DNA from: an uncultured Dialister sp.
GTDB taxonomy: Bacteria; Bacillota; Negativicutes; Veillonellales; Dialisteraceae
Direction of reading: 5' to 3'
Length of the DNA: 17,711 nucleotides
Assembly: GCF_900538805.1 (NCBI RefSeq)
Contig: NZ_UPZP01000039.1
Location: 1-17,711, forward strand
Shown here: one piece after another, positions 6,114-14,100 of the stretch
Layout of the letters: the number at the start of each line of letters is the position of its first letter
Position numbering within the stretch: the first letter of the stretch is position 1
Made by a program: the position numbers and the translations under genes
Notes under the pieces: model-generated
The model's input: the letters and a program-made list of their open reading frames with translations, nothing else
Database searches by the model: none
What the model was told of the DNA's origin: nothing

Positions 6114-7394
6114 TTATTCCTTATTTTTCAGATGTCTGATTCCTTTGTCCGCAATGTCATGGCGGTACTGCACGCCCTGCCAGTGGATTTTGGAAACGCC
6201 TTTATAGGCTTTGGCTTTCGCTTCTTCCAGTGTGGGGGCCAAAGCCACCACGTTGAGGACGCGGCCGCCGTTGACTACGTATTCACCGTTTTTCTTTACG
6301 GTGCCTGCATGGAATACGATGCAGCCTGCTTTTTTCGCATCGCCCAGTCCGGAGATGACTTCGCCGGAGGAGTGGGAAGCGGGATAGCCTTCAGAGGCCA
6401 TGACTACGTCTACGGCACAGCCTTTTTTCCATTTCACGTCTTCCTTTTTCAGGTTTCCGTGGACGCATTCCAGCATGACCTGGGCCAGGTCGCCGTCAAA
6501 GAGGGGCAGCACCGCTTCCGTTTCGGGATCGCCGAAGCGGCAGTTGAATTCCACTACCTTCGGACCTTCGTCGGTAATCATGAGGCCAGCGTAGAGGCAG
6601 CCTTTGAAGGGGTATCCTTCTTTTTTCATGGCTGCCACAATGGGACGGAGAATTTTGACTTTCACTTCGTCCATCATTTCGTCGGTCATTACGGGAGCCG
6701 GTGCATAGGTGCCCATGCCGCCGGTGTTGGGGCCTTCGTCGTTGTCGAAGATTCTTTTATGGTCCTGGGAGGAAACCATGGGCACCACGTGGGTGCCATC
6801 GCAGAAACAGAGGACCGATGCCTCTTCTCCTTCCATGAATTCTTCGATAACCACGGACCGTCCGGCGCCGCCGAAGCTGTGGCCTTCCAGCATGTCTTTC
6901 ACTGTACTCACTGCCTCTTCTTCATTCTGGGCAATGATGACGCCTTTGCCTGCTGCCAGGCCGTCGGCTTTGATGACAATGGGATATTTCTTGTTGTTTT
7001 TCAGGTATTCCACTGCTTTGTCTTCGTCAGTAAAGACTTCATAGGCTGCTGTGGGAATGCCGTATTTTTTCATCAGGTCCTTGGCAAATCCTTTGGATCC
7101 TTCAATGCGGGCTGCCGCTTTGGAGGGGCCGAAGAAGGGAAGTCCCTGTGCTTCGAATTCATCTGCCAAACCTTCGGTGAGAACTGTTTCCGGTCCGGCT
7201 ACGGTGAGATCCACTTCCATCAATTTAGCAAAATCCAGGATGTCCTCATGTCCCTTCACCGGAATGAGGTGAGCCACGTCGCTCATGCCGTCATTCCCGG
7301 GAATGGCATAGACTTCCGTGACGGAAGGGCTCTGTGCCAGCCGCCACAGCAGGGCATGTTCCCTGCCGCCGCTGCCAATGACTAATACCTTCAT
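6114..7394 (-). CDS. purD: phosphoribosylamine-glycine ligase (GAR synthetase)
   Basis: Step 2 of IMP synthesis: phosphoribosylamine + glycine + ATP gives GAR. It has 426 residues, full length. It opens with GSGGREHAL (7-15). The ATP-grasp core follows with PIVIKADGLAAGKGV (138-152), a NTGGMGTYAPAP segment mid-protein, and the metal/ATP motif EFNCRFGDPETEAVLP in the C-terminal half. The start at 7394 has AGAGAGG about 8 nt upstream. It is the last gene of the pur operon, 14 bp after purH, and is followed directly by a strong terminator. Confidence 0.97.
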   Translation of the reverse strand: MKVLVIGSGGREHALLWRLAQSPSVTEVYAIPGNDGMSDVAHLIPVKGHEDILDFAKLMEVDLTVAGPETVLTEGLADEFEAQGLPFFGPSKAAARIEGSKGFAKDLMKKYGIPTAAYEVFTDEDKAVEYLKNNKKYPIVIKADGLAAGKGVIIAQNEEEAVSTVKDMLEGHSFGGAGRSVVIEEFMEGEEASVLCFCDGTHVVPMVSSQDHKRIFDNDEGPNTGGMGTYAPAPVMTDEMMDEVKVKILRPIVAAMKKEGYPFKGCLYAGLMITDEGPKVVEFNCRFGDPETEAVLPLFDGDLAQVMLECVHGNLKKEDVKWKKGCAVDVVMASEGYPASHSSGEVISGLGDAKKAGCIVFHAGTVKKNGEYVVNGGRVLNVVALAPTLEEAKAKAYKGVSKIHWQGVQYRHDIADKGIRHLKNKE

Positions 7395-7408
7395 GGAAAA
7401 AACCTCTC

Positions 7409-8953
7409 TTAACTGTGACGGAAATGACGATGTCCGGTGAATACCATGGCAATGCCGTACTTGTTGGCCATGTCAATGGATTCCTGATCCCTGATGGAGC
7501 CGCCGGGCTGGATAACTGCGGTAACGCCTGCTTTGCCTGCTGCTTCGATGGTATCGCCGAAGGGGAAGAAGGCGTCGGAGCTCATGACGGAGCCCTTTGC
7601 CTTTTCGCCGGCTTCTGCAATGGCAATGTCGGCGGAGCCTACGCGGTTCATCTGACCGGCGCCTACGCCGTAGGTTACATCTTTGCCGGTGAGGACGATG
7701 GCATTGGATTTCACGTGTTTTACAATCTTCCATGCAAATTCCATGGCCTGCCATTCTTCTTCCGTAGGAGCTCTCTTGGTGACCACTTTGCAGTCTTTTC
7801 TTGTTTCAGCGCTGTTATCGGGTGTCTGTACCAGAAGGCCGCCGGATACTTTATGGAGCTGCAGTTCTTCTTTGAAGGCTGCCGGTACTTCGATGAGGCG
7901 GATATTTTTCTTGGTTTCCAGGATATCCAGGGCTTCCTCACTGAATTTCGGAGCCATCACCACTTCAAAGAAAATCGGTTTCATGGCTTCTGCCGCTGCT
8001 TTGTCGCAGACCTGGTTCATGGCCACAATACCGCCGAAGGCGGATTTGCTGTCTGCATTGAAGGCCCGCTGGAAAGCATCCAGAGCATCTTTGCCAAGGG
8101 CTGCACCGCAGGGGTTGGTGTGTTTGATAATGACGCAGGCCGGCTGTTCTTTGCCCCATTCGCAGACCAGGTCCCAGGCAGCTTCCATGTCCACAATGTT
8201 GTTGTAGGACAGTTCTTTGCCATGCAGCTGTTTAGCTGCTGCAATGCCGCCTTTGGCTTCGGGATCCTTGTAGAACGCAGCTTTCTGGTGCGGATTTTCA
8301 CCGTAGCGGAGGTCCTGAAGTTTGACGAAGGCTTTGCAGTAAACATCAGGCAGGCCATCCTTGTCACCGTCCACTTCTTTGGTGAGGTAGTCTGCAATGG
8401 CGCAGTCGTAGAGGCCGGTATGGAGGAATGCTTTTCTGGAAAGTTTCAGGCGGAAATCTTCATCCAGCGTATCATTCTTGATTCTTTCCAGGATTTCACC
8501 GTACTGGGAAGGATCCACTACGATGGTAACGTATTTGTAGTTCTTTGCTGCCGCACGAACCATGGAGGGGCCGCCGATATCGATATTTTCGATGGCTTCT
8601 GCTCTGGTCACATTCGGTTTGGCAATGGTTTCACGGAAGGGATAAAGGTTGACAGCCACCAGGTCGATGCCTTTGATGCCGTGTTCCTTCATGGCCTTCA
8701 CATGGTCCGGATTGTCACGGATAGCCAGGATGCCGCCGTGAATCATGGGATGCAGTGTTTTCACACGGCCATCCATCATTTCCGGAAATCCGGTGACTTC
8801 GGAAACAGATTTTACCGGAATGCCTGCTGCTGCAATGGCCTTCATGGTGCCGCCGGTGGAAATGATTTCCACACCCAGTTCATGAAGTCCCTTTGCAAAT
8901 TCTACTACCCCGGTCTTGTCAGATACACTGATCAGGGCTCTTTTAACTGCCAT
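7409..8953 (-). CDS. purH: bifunctional AICAR formyltransferase / IMP cyclohydrolase
   Basis: This 514-residue enzyme does the last two steps to IMP, using 10-formyl-THF. The N-terminal cyclohydrolase (about 1-200) has SDKTGVVEFA (11-20), STGGT (32-36) and KTLHPMIHGG (65-74). The C-terminal transformylase has ACVIIKHTNPCG with the catalytic Lys277-His278 pair, and ends in the typical GGSIRDQESIDMANKYGIAM region with a final FRH. AAGGGGGAG sits 6 nt before the ATG. It is 56 bp downstream of purN and 14 bp upstream of purD. Nothing unusual is seen. Confidence 0.97.
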   Translation of the reverse strand: MAVKRALISVSDKTGVVEFAKGLHELGVEIISTGGTMKAIAAAGIPVKSVSEVTGFPEMMDGRVKTLHPMIHGGILAIRDNPDHVKAMKEHGIKGIDLVAVNLYPFRETIAKPNVTRAEAIENIDIGGPSMVRAAAKNYKYVTIVVDPSQYGEILERIKNDTLDEDFRLKLSRKAFLHTGLYDCAIADYLTKEVDGDKDGLPDVYCKAFVKLQDLRYGENPHQKAAFYKDPEAKGGIAAAKQLHGKELSYNNIVDMEAAWDLVCEWGKEQPACVIIKHTNPCGAALGKDALDAFQRAFNADSKSAFGGIVAMNQVCDKAAAEAMKPIFFEVVMAPKFSEEALDILETKKNIRLIEVPAAFKEELQLHKVSGGLLVQTPDNSAETRKDCKVVTKRAPTEEEWQAMEFAWKIVKHVKSNAIVLTGKDVTYGVGAGQMNRVGSADIAIAEAGEKAKGSVMSSDAFFPFGDTIEAAGKAGVTAVIQPGGSIRDQESIDMANKYGIAMVFTGHRHFRHS

Positions 8954-9009
8954 GTTTGACTCCCCCTTTGAAATTAAATTGGATTGATATGAAACGGATC
9001 AAATGGAGC

Positions 9010-9636
9010 TTATTTTTCAGGATTGCTGTGCATACCGCTCACATGATGACCGTCAATGTGGAGTTTGTCTGCACAGAAGGCGGTGACTGCCCTCACGTAG
9101 GCCGGATGTTCCTGCTGGAGGATGCGGTCTGCCAGGGTGTCCTCTGTATCGTCATCATACACCGGTACGGCCACCTGGGTAATGATGGGGCCGTCGTCCA
9201 GTCCGGTGCCTACGAAATGAACGGTGCATCCTGCCACCTTCACGCCCGCTTCCACAGCCTGCCGCTGGGCATGAAGTCCGCGGAAACTGGGAAGCAGGGC
9301 AGGATGGATATTAATAATCCGGTTCGGGAATGCGTGAATCAGGTTTTCACCGCAGATTCTCATGTATCCTGCCAGGCAGATGAGGTCCGGATGATAGGAC
9401 TTGGCTGCTTCCAGAATGGCATCATTGAAGGCCGCCTTATTTTCAAAGGATTTCAGTTCCAGTACCGTGGAAGGGACCTGCCAGCGCTCTGCCCTTTTCA
9501 GCACCTGGGCATCGGCATGATCACAGATGACTCCCACCACGGTGCCATTCACTCTGCCGTCTACGGTGGCTTCATGGATGGCTTCTGCATTGGAACCTCT
9601 GCCCGATGCGAAAATCAGAATTCTCTTCTTACTCAT
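9010..9636 (-). CDS. purN: phosphoribosylglycinamide formyltransferase
   Basis: Step 3: the 10-formyl-THF-dependent formylation of GAR. It has 208 residues from the ATG at 9636. It opens with SGRGSN (11-16, phosphate loop). Catalytic residues are in NIHPALLPSF (109-118, Asn109 and His111) and GLDDGP (145-150, Asp147), corresponding to the E. coli Asn-His-Asp triad. The frame extends to 9648, but the ATG at 9636 begins the conserved MSKKRILIFASG and overlaps the purM stop by 8 bp (ATGAGTAA), with AGGTGG upstream. That argues for coupled translation with purM. Confidence 0.96.
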   Translation of the reverse strand: MSKKRILIFASGRGSNAEAIHEATVDGRVNGTVVGVICDHADAQVLKRAERWQVPSTVLELKSFENKAAFNDAILEAAKSYHPDLICLAGYMRICGENLIHAFPNRIINIHPALLPSFRGLHAQRQAVEAGVKVAGCTVHFVGTGLDDGPIITQVAVPVYDDDTEDTLADRILQQEHPAYVRAVTAFCADKLHIDGHHVSGMHSNPEK

Positions 9637-10687
9637 TGAAAAGACCACCTGTCACAACTACATCCTGGTTTCCTTCGGTGATTTCACCGACTTCGTAAAC
9701 CGGTTCATTGATGGATTTCAGGATTTCCTTTGCTTTTTCCGCATTTTCTCTGTCCATGATGAGGAGCATACCCAGGCCGCAGTTATAGGTGCGGTACATT
9801 TCCCGGGGTTCCACGCCCCCTTCTTTCATGAGGAATGGGAAAATCGGAAGGAGCGGCCACTTTTCCGCATCCAGCACAGCCCTGGTCCCCTTTGGCAGCA
9901 CTCTTGGAATGTTGTCATAGAAACCGCCGCCGGTGATATGGACCATACCGTTCACCTTGGTGCCCTTCAGCACTGGAATCACAGGTCTCGGATAGAGGCG
10001 GGTAGGAGTGAGGAGGACTTCGCCCAGGGGCTTGTCCATATCTCCATACACCTTATCCAGGGAAAGGCCGTTGTCTTTAATAATACGGCGCACCAGGGAA
10101 TAGCCGTTGGAGTGAACGCCGGTGGACGGAAGGCCCAGAATGACGTCGCCCACTGCAATATCTTCACCGGTGATGAGGTCTTTTCTGTCCACAATGCCTA
10201 CGGCAAAGCCGGCCACATCGTAGTCCCCTTTGGCATAGAAGCCGGCCATTTCCGCCGTTTCGCCGCCCAGGAGGGCGCAGCCGGACTCAATGCACGCATT
10301 GGCCACGCCCTTCACGATTTCCGCCATCAGCTCCGGTTCCAGCTTGCCGGTGGCAATGTAGTCCAGGAAGAAGAGGGGCCTTGCACCCTGTACCAGCACA
10401 TCGTTTACGCTCATGGCCACGCAGTCCTGGCCGATGGTATCATGAATACCCATTTCGATGGCCAGGCGCAGCTTCGTGCCTACGCCGTCGGTACCGGAAA
10501 CGAGGATGGGATCCTCCGATAATTCGTCCTTCAGACGGAAAAGGCCGCCGAAACCGCCGATATCGCCCATGACGCCACGGGTATAGGTAGCCTGTACTGA
10601 TTTCTTAATCAGTTCCACTTCTCTTTCACCGGCGTCAATATCTACACCGGCTTCCGCATAGGTTAAGCCTTTTTTCTTTTCGCTCAT
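9629..10687 (-). CDS. purM: phosphoribosylformylglycinamidine cyclo-ligase (AIR synthetase)
   Basis: This enzyme closes the imidazole ring (FGAM + ATP to AIR). It has 352 residues, normal for PurM. Motifs are TYAEAGVDIDAG near the N-terminus, SGTDGVGTKL (ATP/phosphate region), the GGETAEMAGFY segment and the late GGGFYDNIPRVLP. GGGAGG lies 4 nt before the ATG at 10687, and the gene starts 9 bp after the purF stop. Its substrate requires PurS/Q/L, which are not encoded in this window. Confidence 0.97.
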   Translation of the reverse strand: MSEKKKGLTYAEAGVDIDAGEREVELIKKSVQATYTRGVMGDIGGFGGLFRLKDELSEDPILVSGTDGVGTKLRLAIEMGIHDTIGQDCVAMSVNDVLVQGARPLFFLDYIATGKLEPELMAEIVKGVANACIESGCALLGGETAEMAGFYAKGDYDVAGFAVGIVDRKDLITGEDIAVGDVILGLPSTGVHSNGYSLVRRIIKDNGLSLDKVYGDMDKPLGEVLLTPTRLYPRPVIPVLKGTKVNGMVHITGGGFYDNIPRVLPKGTRAVLDAEKWPLLPIFPFLMKEGGVEPREMYRTYNCGLGMLLIMDRENAEKAKEILKSINEPVYEVGEITEGNQDVVVTGGLFNE

Positions 10688-10696
10688 GGTTCCTCC

Positions 10697-12118
10697 CTAT
10701 TCTTCATCTTCCATGCTGCCCAAGCCGTCGTGGGGTACCTTTTCCGGATACACGCCGTCGAAGCAGGCAAAGCACATGTCCGATGCCTTAATTTCGGAAA
10801 TCGATTCCGCCAGTCCCTTCTGGGACAGGTAATGAAGAGAATCGGCGCCGATCATTTTGCAAATTTCTTCGGTGGAATACTTGGCGGCAATCAGCTGCTT
10901 TCTTTCGGCCGTATCGATGCCGAAGAAGCAGGGATACCGTACAGGCGGCGAGCTGATGCACAGCTTGATTTCCTTGGCTCCTGCATTTTTCAGAAGGTTG
11001 ATAATAATGCCGCTGGTAGTGCCGCGGACAATGGAATCGTCCACCAGGATGATGCGCTTACCTTCCACGTTCATGCGGATGGGGTTCAGCTTCATGCGCA
11101 CCGCCCTTTCTCTCTTCTTCTGTCCCGGCTGGATAAAGGTGCGGCCCATGTATTTATTCTTCAAAAGCCCTTCCACGAAGGGAATGCCGGAAGCAGCGGA
11201 ATAACCCAGGGCTGCCACGTTGCCGGAGTCCGGCACGCTCATCACCACATCGCCTTCATAGTGGGTTTCTTCCCAGAGCTTCCTGCCCATGTTCAAGCGG
11301 GCCTGGTAAATGTCCTGGCCGTTCATGATGGAATCGGGGCGGGCGAAATAAATGTATTCAAAGGAGCAGATGCCGTGGCGGTGGCTGTCCACAGGGCAGT
11401 ACATGGTGGAACGGACGCCCTTGTCATCGATGGTGACGATTTCGCCGGGCAGTACATCTCTTACAAATTCCGCATCAATGGCATCCAGTGCCGGCGTTTC
11501 CGAAGCCAGCACCCATCCGTGCTCCGTCTTTCCCAGCACCAGGGGGCGGTAGCCGAAGGGATCCCGGCAGCCGTAGATGGCGTCATTGGTGCAGGCCACG
11601 ATGGCATAGGCACCGTGGATTTCATCCATGAGCTCCTTGAATTTTTCCTCTTCCGTAGCCCGGCGGCTTCTGGCCAGCAGCTTAATAATGACTTCCGTAT
11701 CCATGGTGGTGGAGAAAGTGGAGCCTTCCAGAAGGAGGCGGCGTCGCAGATTCTTCGTGTTCACCAGGTTCCCGTTGTGAGCCAGTGCCATGGGGCCGTC
11801 AATGCTGTCAGCCTGCAGGGGCTGCACGTTTACCGGAATAGAGGAACCTGTGGTGGAATAGCGCACATGGCCGATGCCGATGTGGCCTTCCTTTTCCGGC
11901 AGATTGTGGAATACCTCCGTCACCAGGCCCATGCCGCGGAAGGTTTCCATGGTTTTTCCATCAGAAACGGTAATGCCCGCACTTTCCTGGCCCCGGTGCT
12001 GCAGGGCAAAGATACCGTAGTAGGTTTCATGTACCGCAGACAGATCCCGGTCAAAAATACCAAACACTCCGCACTCTTCATGCGGCTTGTCATCATATAC
12101 ATCCATACTTTTATACAT
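10697..12118 (-). CDS. purF: amidophosphoribosyltransferase (PRPP amidotransferase)
   Basis: First committed step: PRPP + glutamine gives phosphoribosylamine. It has 473 residues. A short propeptide precedes the N-terminal nucleophile Cys16 (EECGVFG), which would be exposed by self-processing. The glutaminase domain has RGQESAG (42-48) and GHVRYST (83-89). The PRPP loop is LVDDSIVRGTTSG (358-370). Cysteines 251, 397, 449 and 452 fall in the pattern of the four [4Fe-4S] ligands of the Bacillus subtilis enzyme, so this is the Fe-S, oxygen-sensitive type. The ATG at 12118 has CAGGAG at 9 nt. The gene is followed by purM at 9 bp and preceded by a 113-bp gap with a 28-codon ORF. Confidence 0.97.
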   Translation of the reverse strand: MYKSMDVYDDKPHEECGVFGIFDRDLSAVHETYYGIFALQHRGQESAGITVSDGKTMETFRGMGLVTEVFHNLPEKEGHIGIGHVRYSTTGSSIPVNVQPLQADSIDGPMALAHNGNLVNTKNLRRRLLLEGSTFSTTMDTEVIIKLLARSRRATEEEKFKELMDEIHGAYAIVACTNDAIYGCRDPFGYRPLVLGKTEHGWVLASETPALDAIDAEFVRDVLPGEIVTIDDKGVRSTMYCPVDSHRHGICSFEYIYFARPDSIMNGQDIYQARLNMGRKLWEETHYEGDVVMSVPDSGNVAALGYSAASGIPFVEGLLKNKYMGRTFIQPGQKKRERAVRMKLNPIRMNVEGKRIILVDDSIVRGTTSGIIINLLKNAGAKEIKLCISSPPVRYPCFFGIDTAERKQLIAAKYSTEEICKMIGADSLHYLSQKGLAESISEIKASDMCFACFDGVYPEKVPHDGLGSMEDEE

Positions 12119-12139
12119 TACGGAATTCTCCTGACTTTC

Positions 12140-12226
12140 TTATAATTCAGACCCATCGGTCTTCTGGGGCTTTTCCGCATGGGACAGAACCGTGCCACCC
12201 CATTGAGGCATAGTGCCGTCCGTCAT
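12140..12226 (-). CDS. possible 28-residue ORF between purC and purF
   Basis: An ATG at 12226, 5 nt after the purC TAA, opens 28 codons ending in TAA at 12140, just before the purF ribosome binding site. The peptide begins MTDGTMPQWGG, ends TDGSEL, is hydrophilic and matches no family I recognise. There is no strong SD, so translation would depend on re-initiation after purC. It could equally be untranslated spacer with a chance reading frame. The gap has no terminator. Confidence 0.22.
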   Translation of the reverse strand: MTDGTMPQWGGTVLSHAEKPQKTDGSEL

Positions 12227-12231
12227 TTCTT

Positions 12232-13095
12232 TTAGAATTTTTCACCGGTAAGAAGTTCATAGGCTTCCTTGTAAATGCCGATGGTCTTGTCGATGATATC
12301 CTGGGGCACCGTATCTCCTGGATGAGCCTTCAGGTAGTCACGGACAAACTGCTTGTCATAGGAAGGCTGGCCGTGGCCTGCTTCGTAGCCCTTTGCCGGC
12401 CAGAAGCGGGAGTTATCGGGAGTCAGCATTTCATCGCCCAGTACAATATTTCCATTTTCATCCAGTCCGAATTCAAACTTCGTGTCCGCAATGATAATGC
12501 CTCTTTCCAGGGCATAGTCAGCGCACTTGTTGTAAAGAGCAAGGGTCAGTTCGGACAGCTTTTCCATATATTCCCTGCCTTTTCCAGGGAAGAACTTATT
12601 AACCCAGGCTTCCCCTTCTTCCATGGAAATATTCTGGTCATGTTCTCCTACCGGTGCCTTGGTGGAAGGAGTGAAAATCGGATGCGGCAGCTTCTGGCAT
12701 TCCTTCAGACCTTCCGGCAGCTTGATGCCGCAGACCTTGCCGTCCTTCTGGTAGCCTTCCCAGCCGGATCCGGTGATGTAGCCGCGGACAATGCATTCCA
12801 CCGGAATCATGTTGAGCTTCATGGTCTTCATGGAGCGGCCTTCGAATTCCTTTGTCTGGAAGAATTCCGGCATATCCTTGGTATCGATGGAAATCATGTG
12901 GTTCGGAACGATATCCTTTGTGAAATCGAACCAGAACTTGGACATACGGTTCAGTACCACACCTTTTTCAGGAATGGGGCACTTCAGGATATTATCAAAA
13001 GCGGAAATACGGTCGGTGCATACCATGACAAGGCTGTCGCCCAGATCGTAGAGTTCGCGGACTTTACCGGATTTGAATGGTTTGTATTCTTTCAT
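12232..13095 (-). CDS. purC: SAICAR synthetase (long form)
   Basis: This enzyme condenses CAIR with aspartate, using ATP. At 287 residues it is about 50 longer than the E. coli enzyme and resembles the longer yeast-like form. Motifs are SGKVRELYDLGD (9-20), DRISAFD (28-34), the CIVRGYITGSGW segment, IFTPSTKAPVGEHD (about 140-153, substrate binding) and ADTKFEFGLD in the C-terminal half. AAAGGAG is 7 nt before the ATG. It follows purE with a 70-bp AT-rich gap in which I see no terminator. Its product needs PurB, which is not encoded here. Confidence 0.96.
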   Translation of the reverse strand: MKEYKPFKSGKVRELYDLGDSLVMVCTDRISAFDNILKCPIPEKGVVLNRMSKFWFDFTKDIVPNHMISIDTKDMPEFFQTKEFEGRSMKTMKLNMIPVECIVRGYITGSGWEGYQKDGKVCGIKLPEGLKECQKLPHPIFTPSTKAPVGEHDQNISMEEGEAWVNKFFPGKGREYMEKLSELTLALYNKCADYALERGIIIADTKFEFGLDENGNIVLGDEMLTPDNSRFWPAKGYEAGHGQPSYDKQFVRDYLKAHPGDTVPQDIIDKTIGIYKEAYELLTGEKF

Positions 13096-13165
13096 TGTTT
13101 TTCTCCTTTAAAAATATAAGATTCATTGCCAAAGTCATTATGAAATGAAAATTCAAATAAAGTTT

Positions 13166-13657
13166 TTACTTTCCCAGGGAAGCCTGCAGCTTTTCATCTT
13201 TGGCGTAGATTTCCTCTGCTGCTTTTTCGCGATAGGCCTTGTACTTTTCATAGAGAGCCTTATCGGAAACCGCACCGATTTCCACAGCCAGGAAAGCAGC
13301 ATTCTTTGTGCCGTCAATGGCTACCGTGGCCACCGGAATTCCGGAAGGCATCTGCACGATAGAAAACAGGGCATCCATGCCGTCCAGTTTGGCACCGGAA
13401 AGAGGCACCCCGATCACCGGTTTCAGCGTCAAGCTGGCCACCACGCCCGGCAGTGCCGCTGCCATGCCGGCGCCGGCGATGAATGCGCCTACCCCCTTCT
13501 TTTCCTCTGCTGCCACAAAATCAGCCAGCTTCTTCGGCGTTCTGTGAGCAGAAGCAATGGTTACGTCATAGGTCACGCCAAAATCATCAAGAATGGCAAA
13601 AGCCTTCTTCATGACCGGTAAATCGGAATCACTGCCCATCACAATTCCAACATGCAT
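13166..13657 (-). CDS. purE: N5-CAIR mutase (PurE class I)
   Basis: The 163-residue catalytic subunit of AIR carboxylation. Class I motifs are GSDSDLPVM (8-16), SAHRTP (36-41, catalytic His38), AGAGMAAALPGVVAS (about 61-75) and GVPLSG. Class I enzymes normally take N5-CAIR from PurK. No purK is adjacent, so it must be elsewhere unless CO2 is used another way. GGGAGG is about 9 nt before the ATG at 13657. It is the first canonical gene of the operon, behind a long leader. Confidence 0.96.
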   Translation of the reverse strand: MHVGIVMGSDSDLPVMKKAFAILDDFGVTYDVTIASAHRTPKKLADFVAAEEKKGVGAFIAGAGMAAALPGVVASLTLKPVIGVPLSGAKLDGMDALFSIVQMPSGIPVATVAIDGTKNAAFLAVEIGAVSDKALYEKYKAYREKAAEEIYAKDEKLQASLGK

Positions 13658-13728
13658 TGTTCATTTCCTCCCTTTTCTGGGACCCTTCTCCCAAAAAAAA
13701 TCTCCCCTTGCAGAAAAGTGACCCATGG

Positions 13729-13860
13729 TCAGACAATTCCCGCAAAAGGAGTATTCATGCCAAACAGATACAACGTACCAGCAAAAAGAGAGGCAGTCGA
13801 ACAGAAGATATACTCTTCCTTTCCTGCGCCTTCGGAAATAAAAATCCTTTCAGCAGACAT
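13729..13860 (-). CDS. possible 43-residue leader ORF upstream of purE
   Basis: The ATG at 13860 is preceded by GAGAGGAG at about 6-nt spacing, as good as any gene here. It opens 43 codons to a TGA at 13729. The peptide begins MSAERIFISEGAG, has a moderately hydrophobic C-terminal part (FCSTASLFAGTLYLFG) and is not recognised. The same frame extends to an ATG at 13929 (66 codons), but that start has no SD. It may be a regulatory leader peptide, a small protein, or chance. Confidence 0.35.
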   Translation of the reverse strand: MSAERIFISEGAGKEEYIFCSTASLFAGTLYLFGMNTPFAGIV

Positions 13861-13888
13861 GGCCGCTCCTCTCCCGTTTGAGATAAAA

Positions 13889-13919
13889 AAGCCTGCGCTT
13901 TCTATGCACAAGCCTGCAC
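13889..13919 (-). repeat. direct repeat pair GYGCAGGCTT, 21-nt spacing
   Basis: The two 10-mers are GTGCAGGCTT and GCGCAGGCTT, two helical turns apart just downstream of the predicted pur start. A related 10-mer (CTGCAGGCTT, 9 of 10) lies on the plus strand at 14010-14019, upstream of the -35. The arrangement could be regulator sites or the arms of leader hairpins. Confidence 0.45.
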
Positions 13920-13952
13920 TACCCAACATCTTATTGCTTACGTTCCTTAATT

Positions 13953-13981
13953 ATTCTAATATTTCCATTTTCCCTTGTCAA
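13953..13981 (-). promoter_or_regulatory. sigma-70 promoter of the purine operon
   Basis: Minus strand TTGACA (13981-13976), 17-bp spacer, TAGAAT (13958-13953, 5 of 6). The predicted start is about 13946. It is the only strong promoter found between purE and dusB. Confidence 0.82.
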
Positions 13982-14100
13982 TAAATTTTAATACCGCAAA
14001 ACCCCATTGCTGCAGGCTTTTCTTAATTATAACGGAAAGTTCAGCTCTTTATTGGTTTCATCTCATGTTTTTCTATTTTTACTCTTATATTTATGGATGA

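Larger units (their letters stand above)
13658..13946 (-). promoter_or_regulatory. purine operon 5' leader (about 290 nt)
   Basis: The leader runs from the predicted start point (about 13946) to purE. In transcript order it holds two direct copies of GYGCAGGCTT 21 nt apart (13919-13910 and 13898-13889), the second forming AAAGC-GCAG-GCTTT plus T residues (a weak terminator-like hairpin). A 43-codon ORF with a strong SD follows (13860-13729). Next come a small TGACC/GGTCA hairpin over its stop codon (13719-13731), an eight-T run (13700-13693) and an 8-bp inverted repeat (13711-13718 with 13672-13679) whose second arm abuts the purE SD. I could not match it to purine, ZTP or PRPP riboswitch consensus by eye. 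Confidence 0.5.

Noticed and set aside
5403..6139. Overlapping plus-strand ORFs through array A (and 14141-14323 through array B)
   Set aside because: They exist in all three frames because the repeat lacks stops and 59 is not divisible by 3. They have no SD, and composition follows the repeat.
6111..12145. Long plus-strand ORFs opposite purD, purH and purF
   Set aside because: Antisense frames rich in Phe, His, Gly and Cys caused by codon bias of the real minus-strand genes.
13658..13946. Known purine, ZTP or PRPP riboswitch in the pur leader
   Set aside because: I could not find their conserved core motifs by eye; kept as an unassigned leader instead. A covariance search would be decisive.
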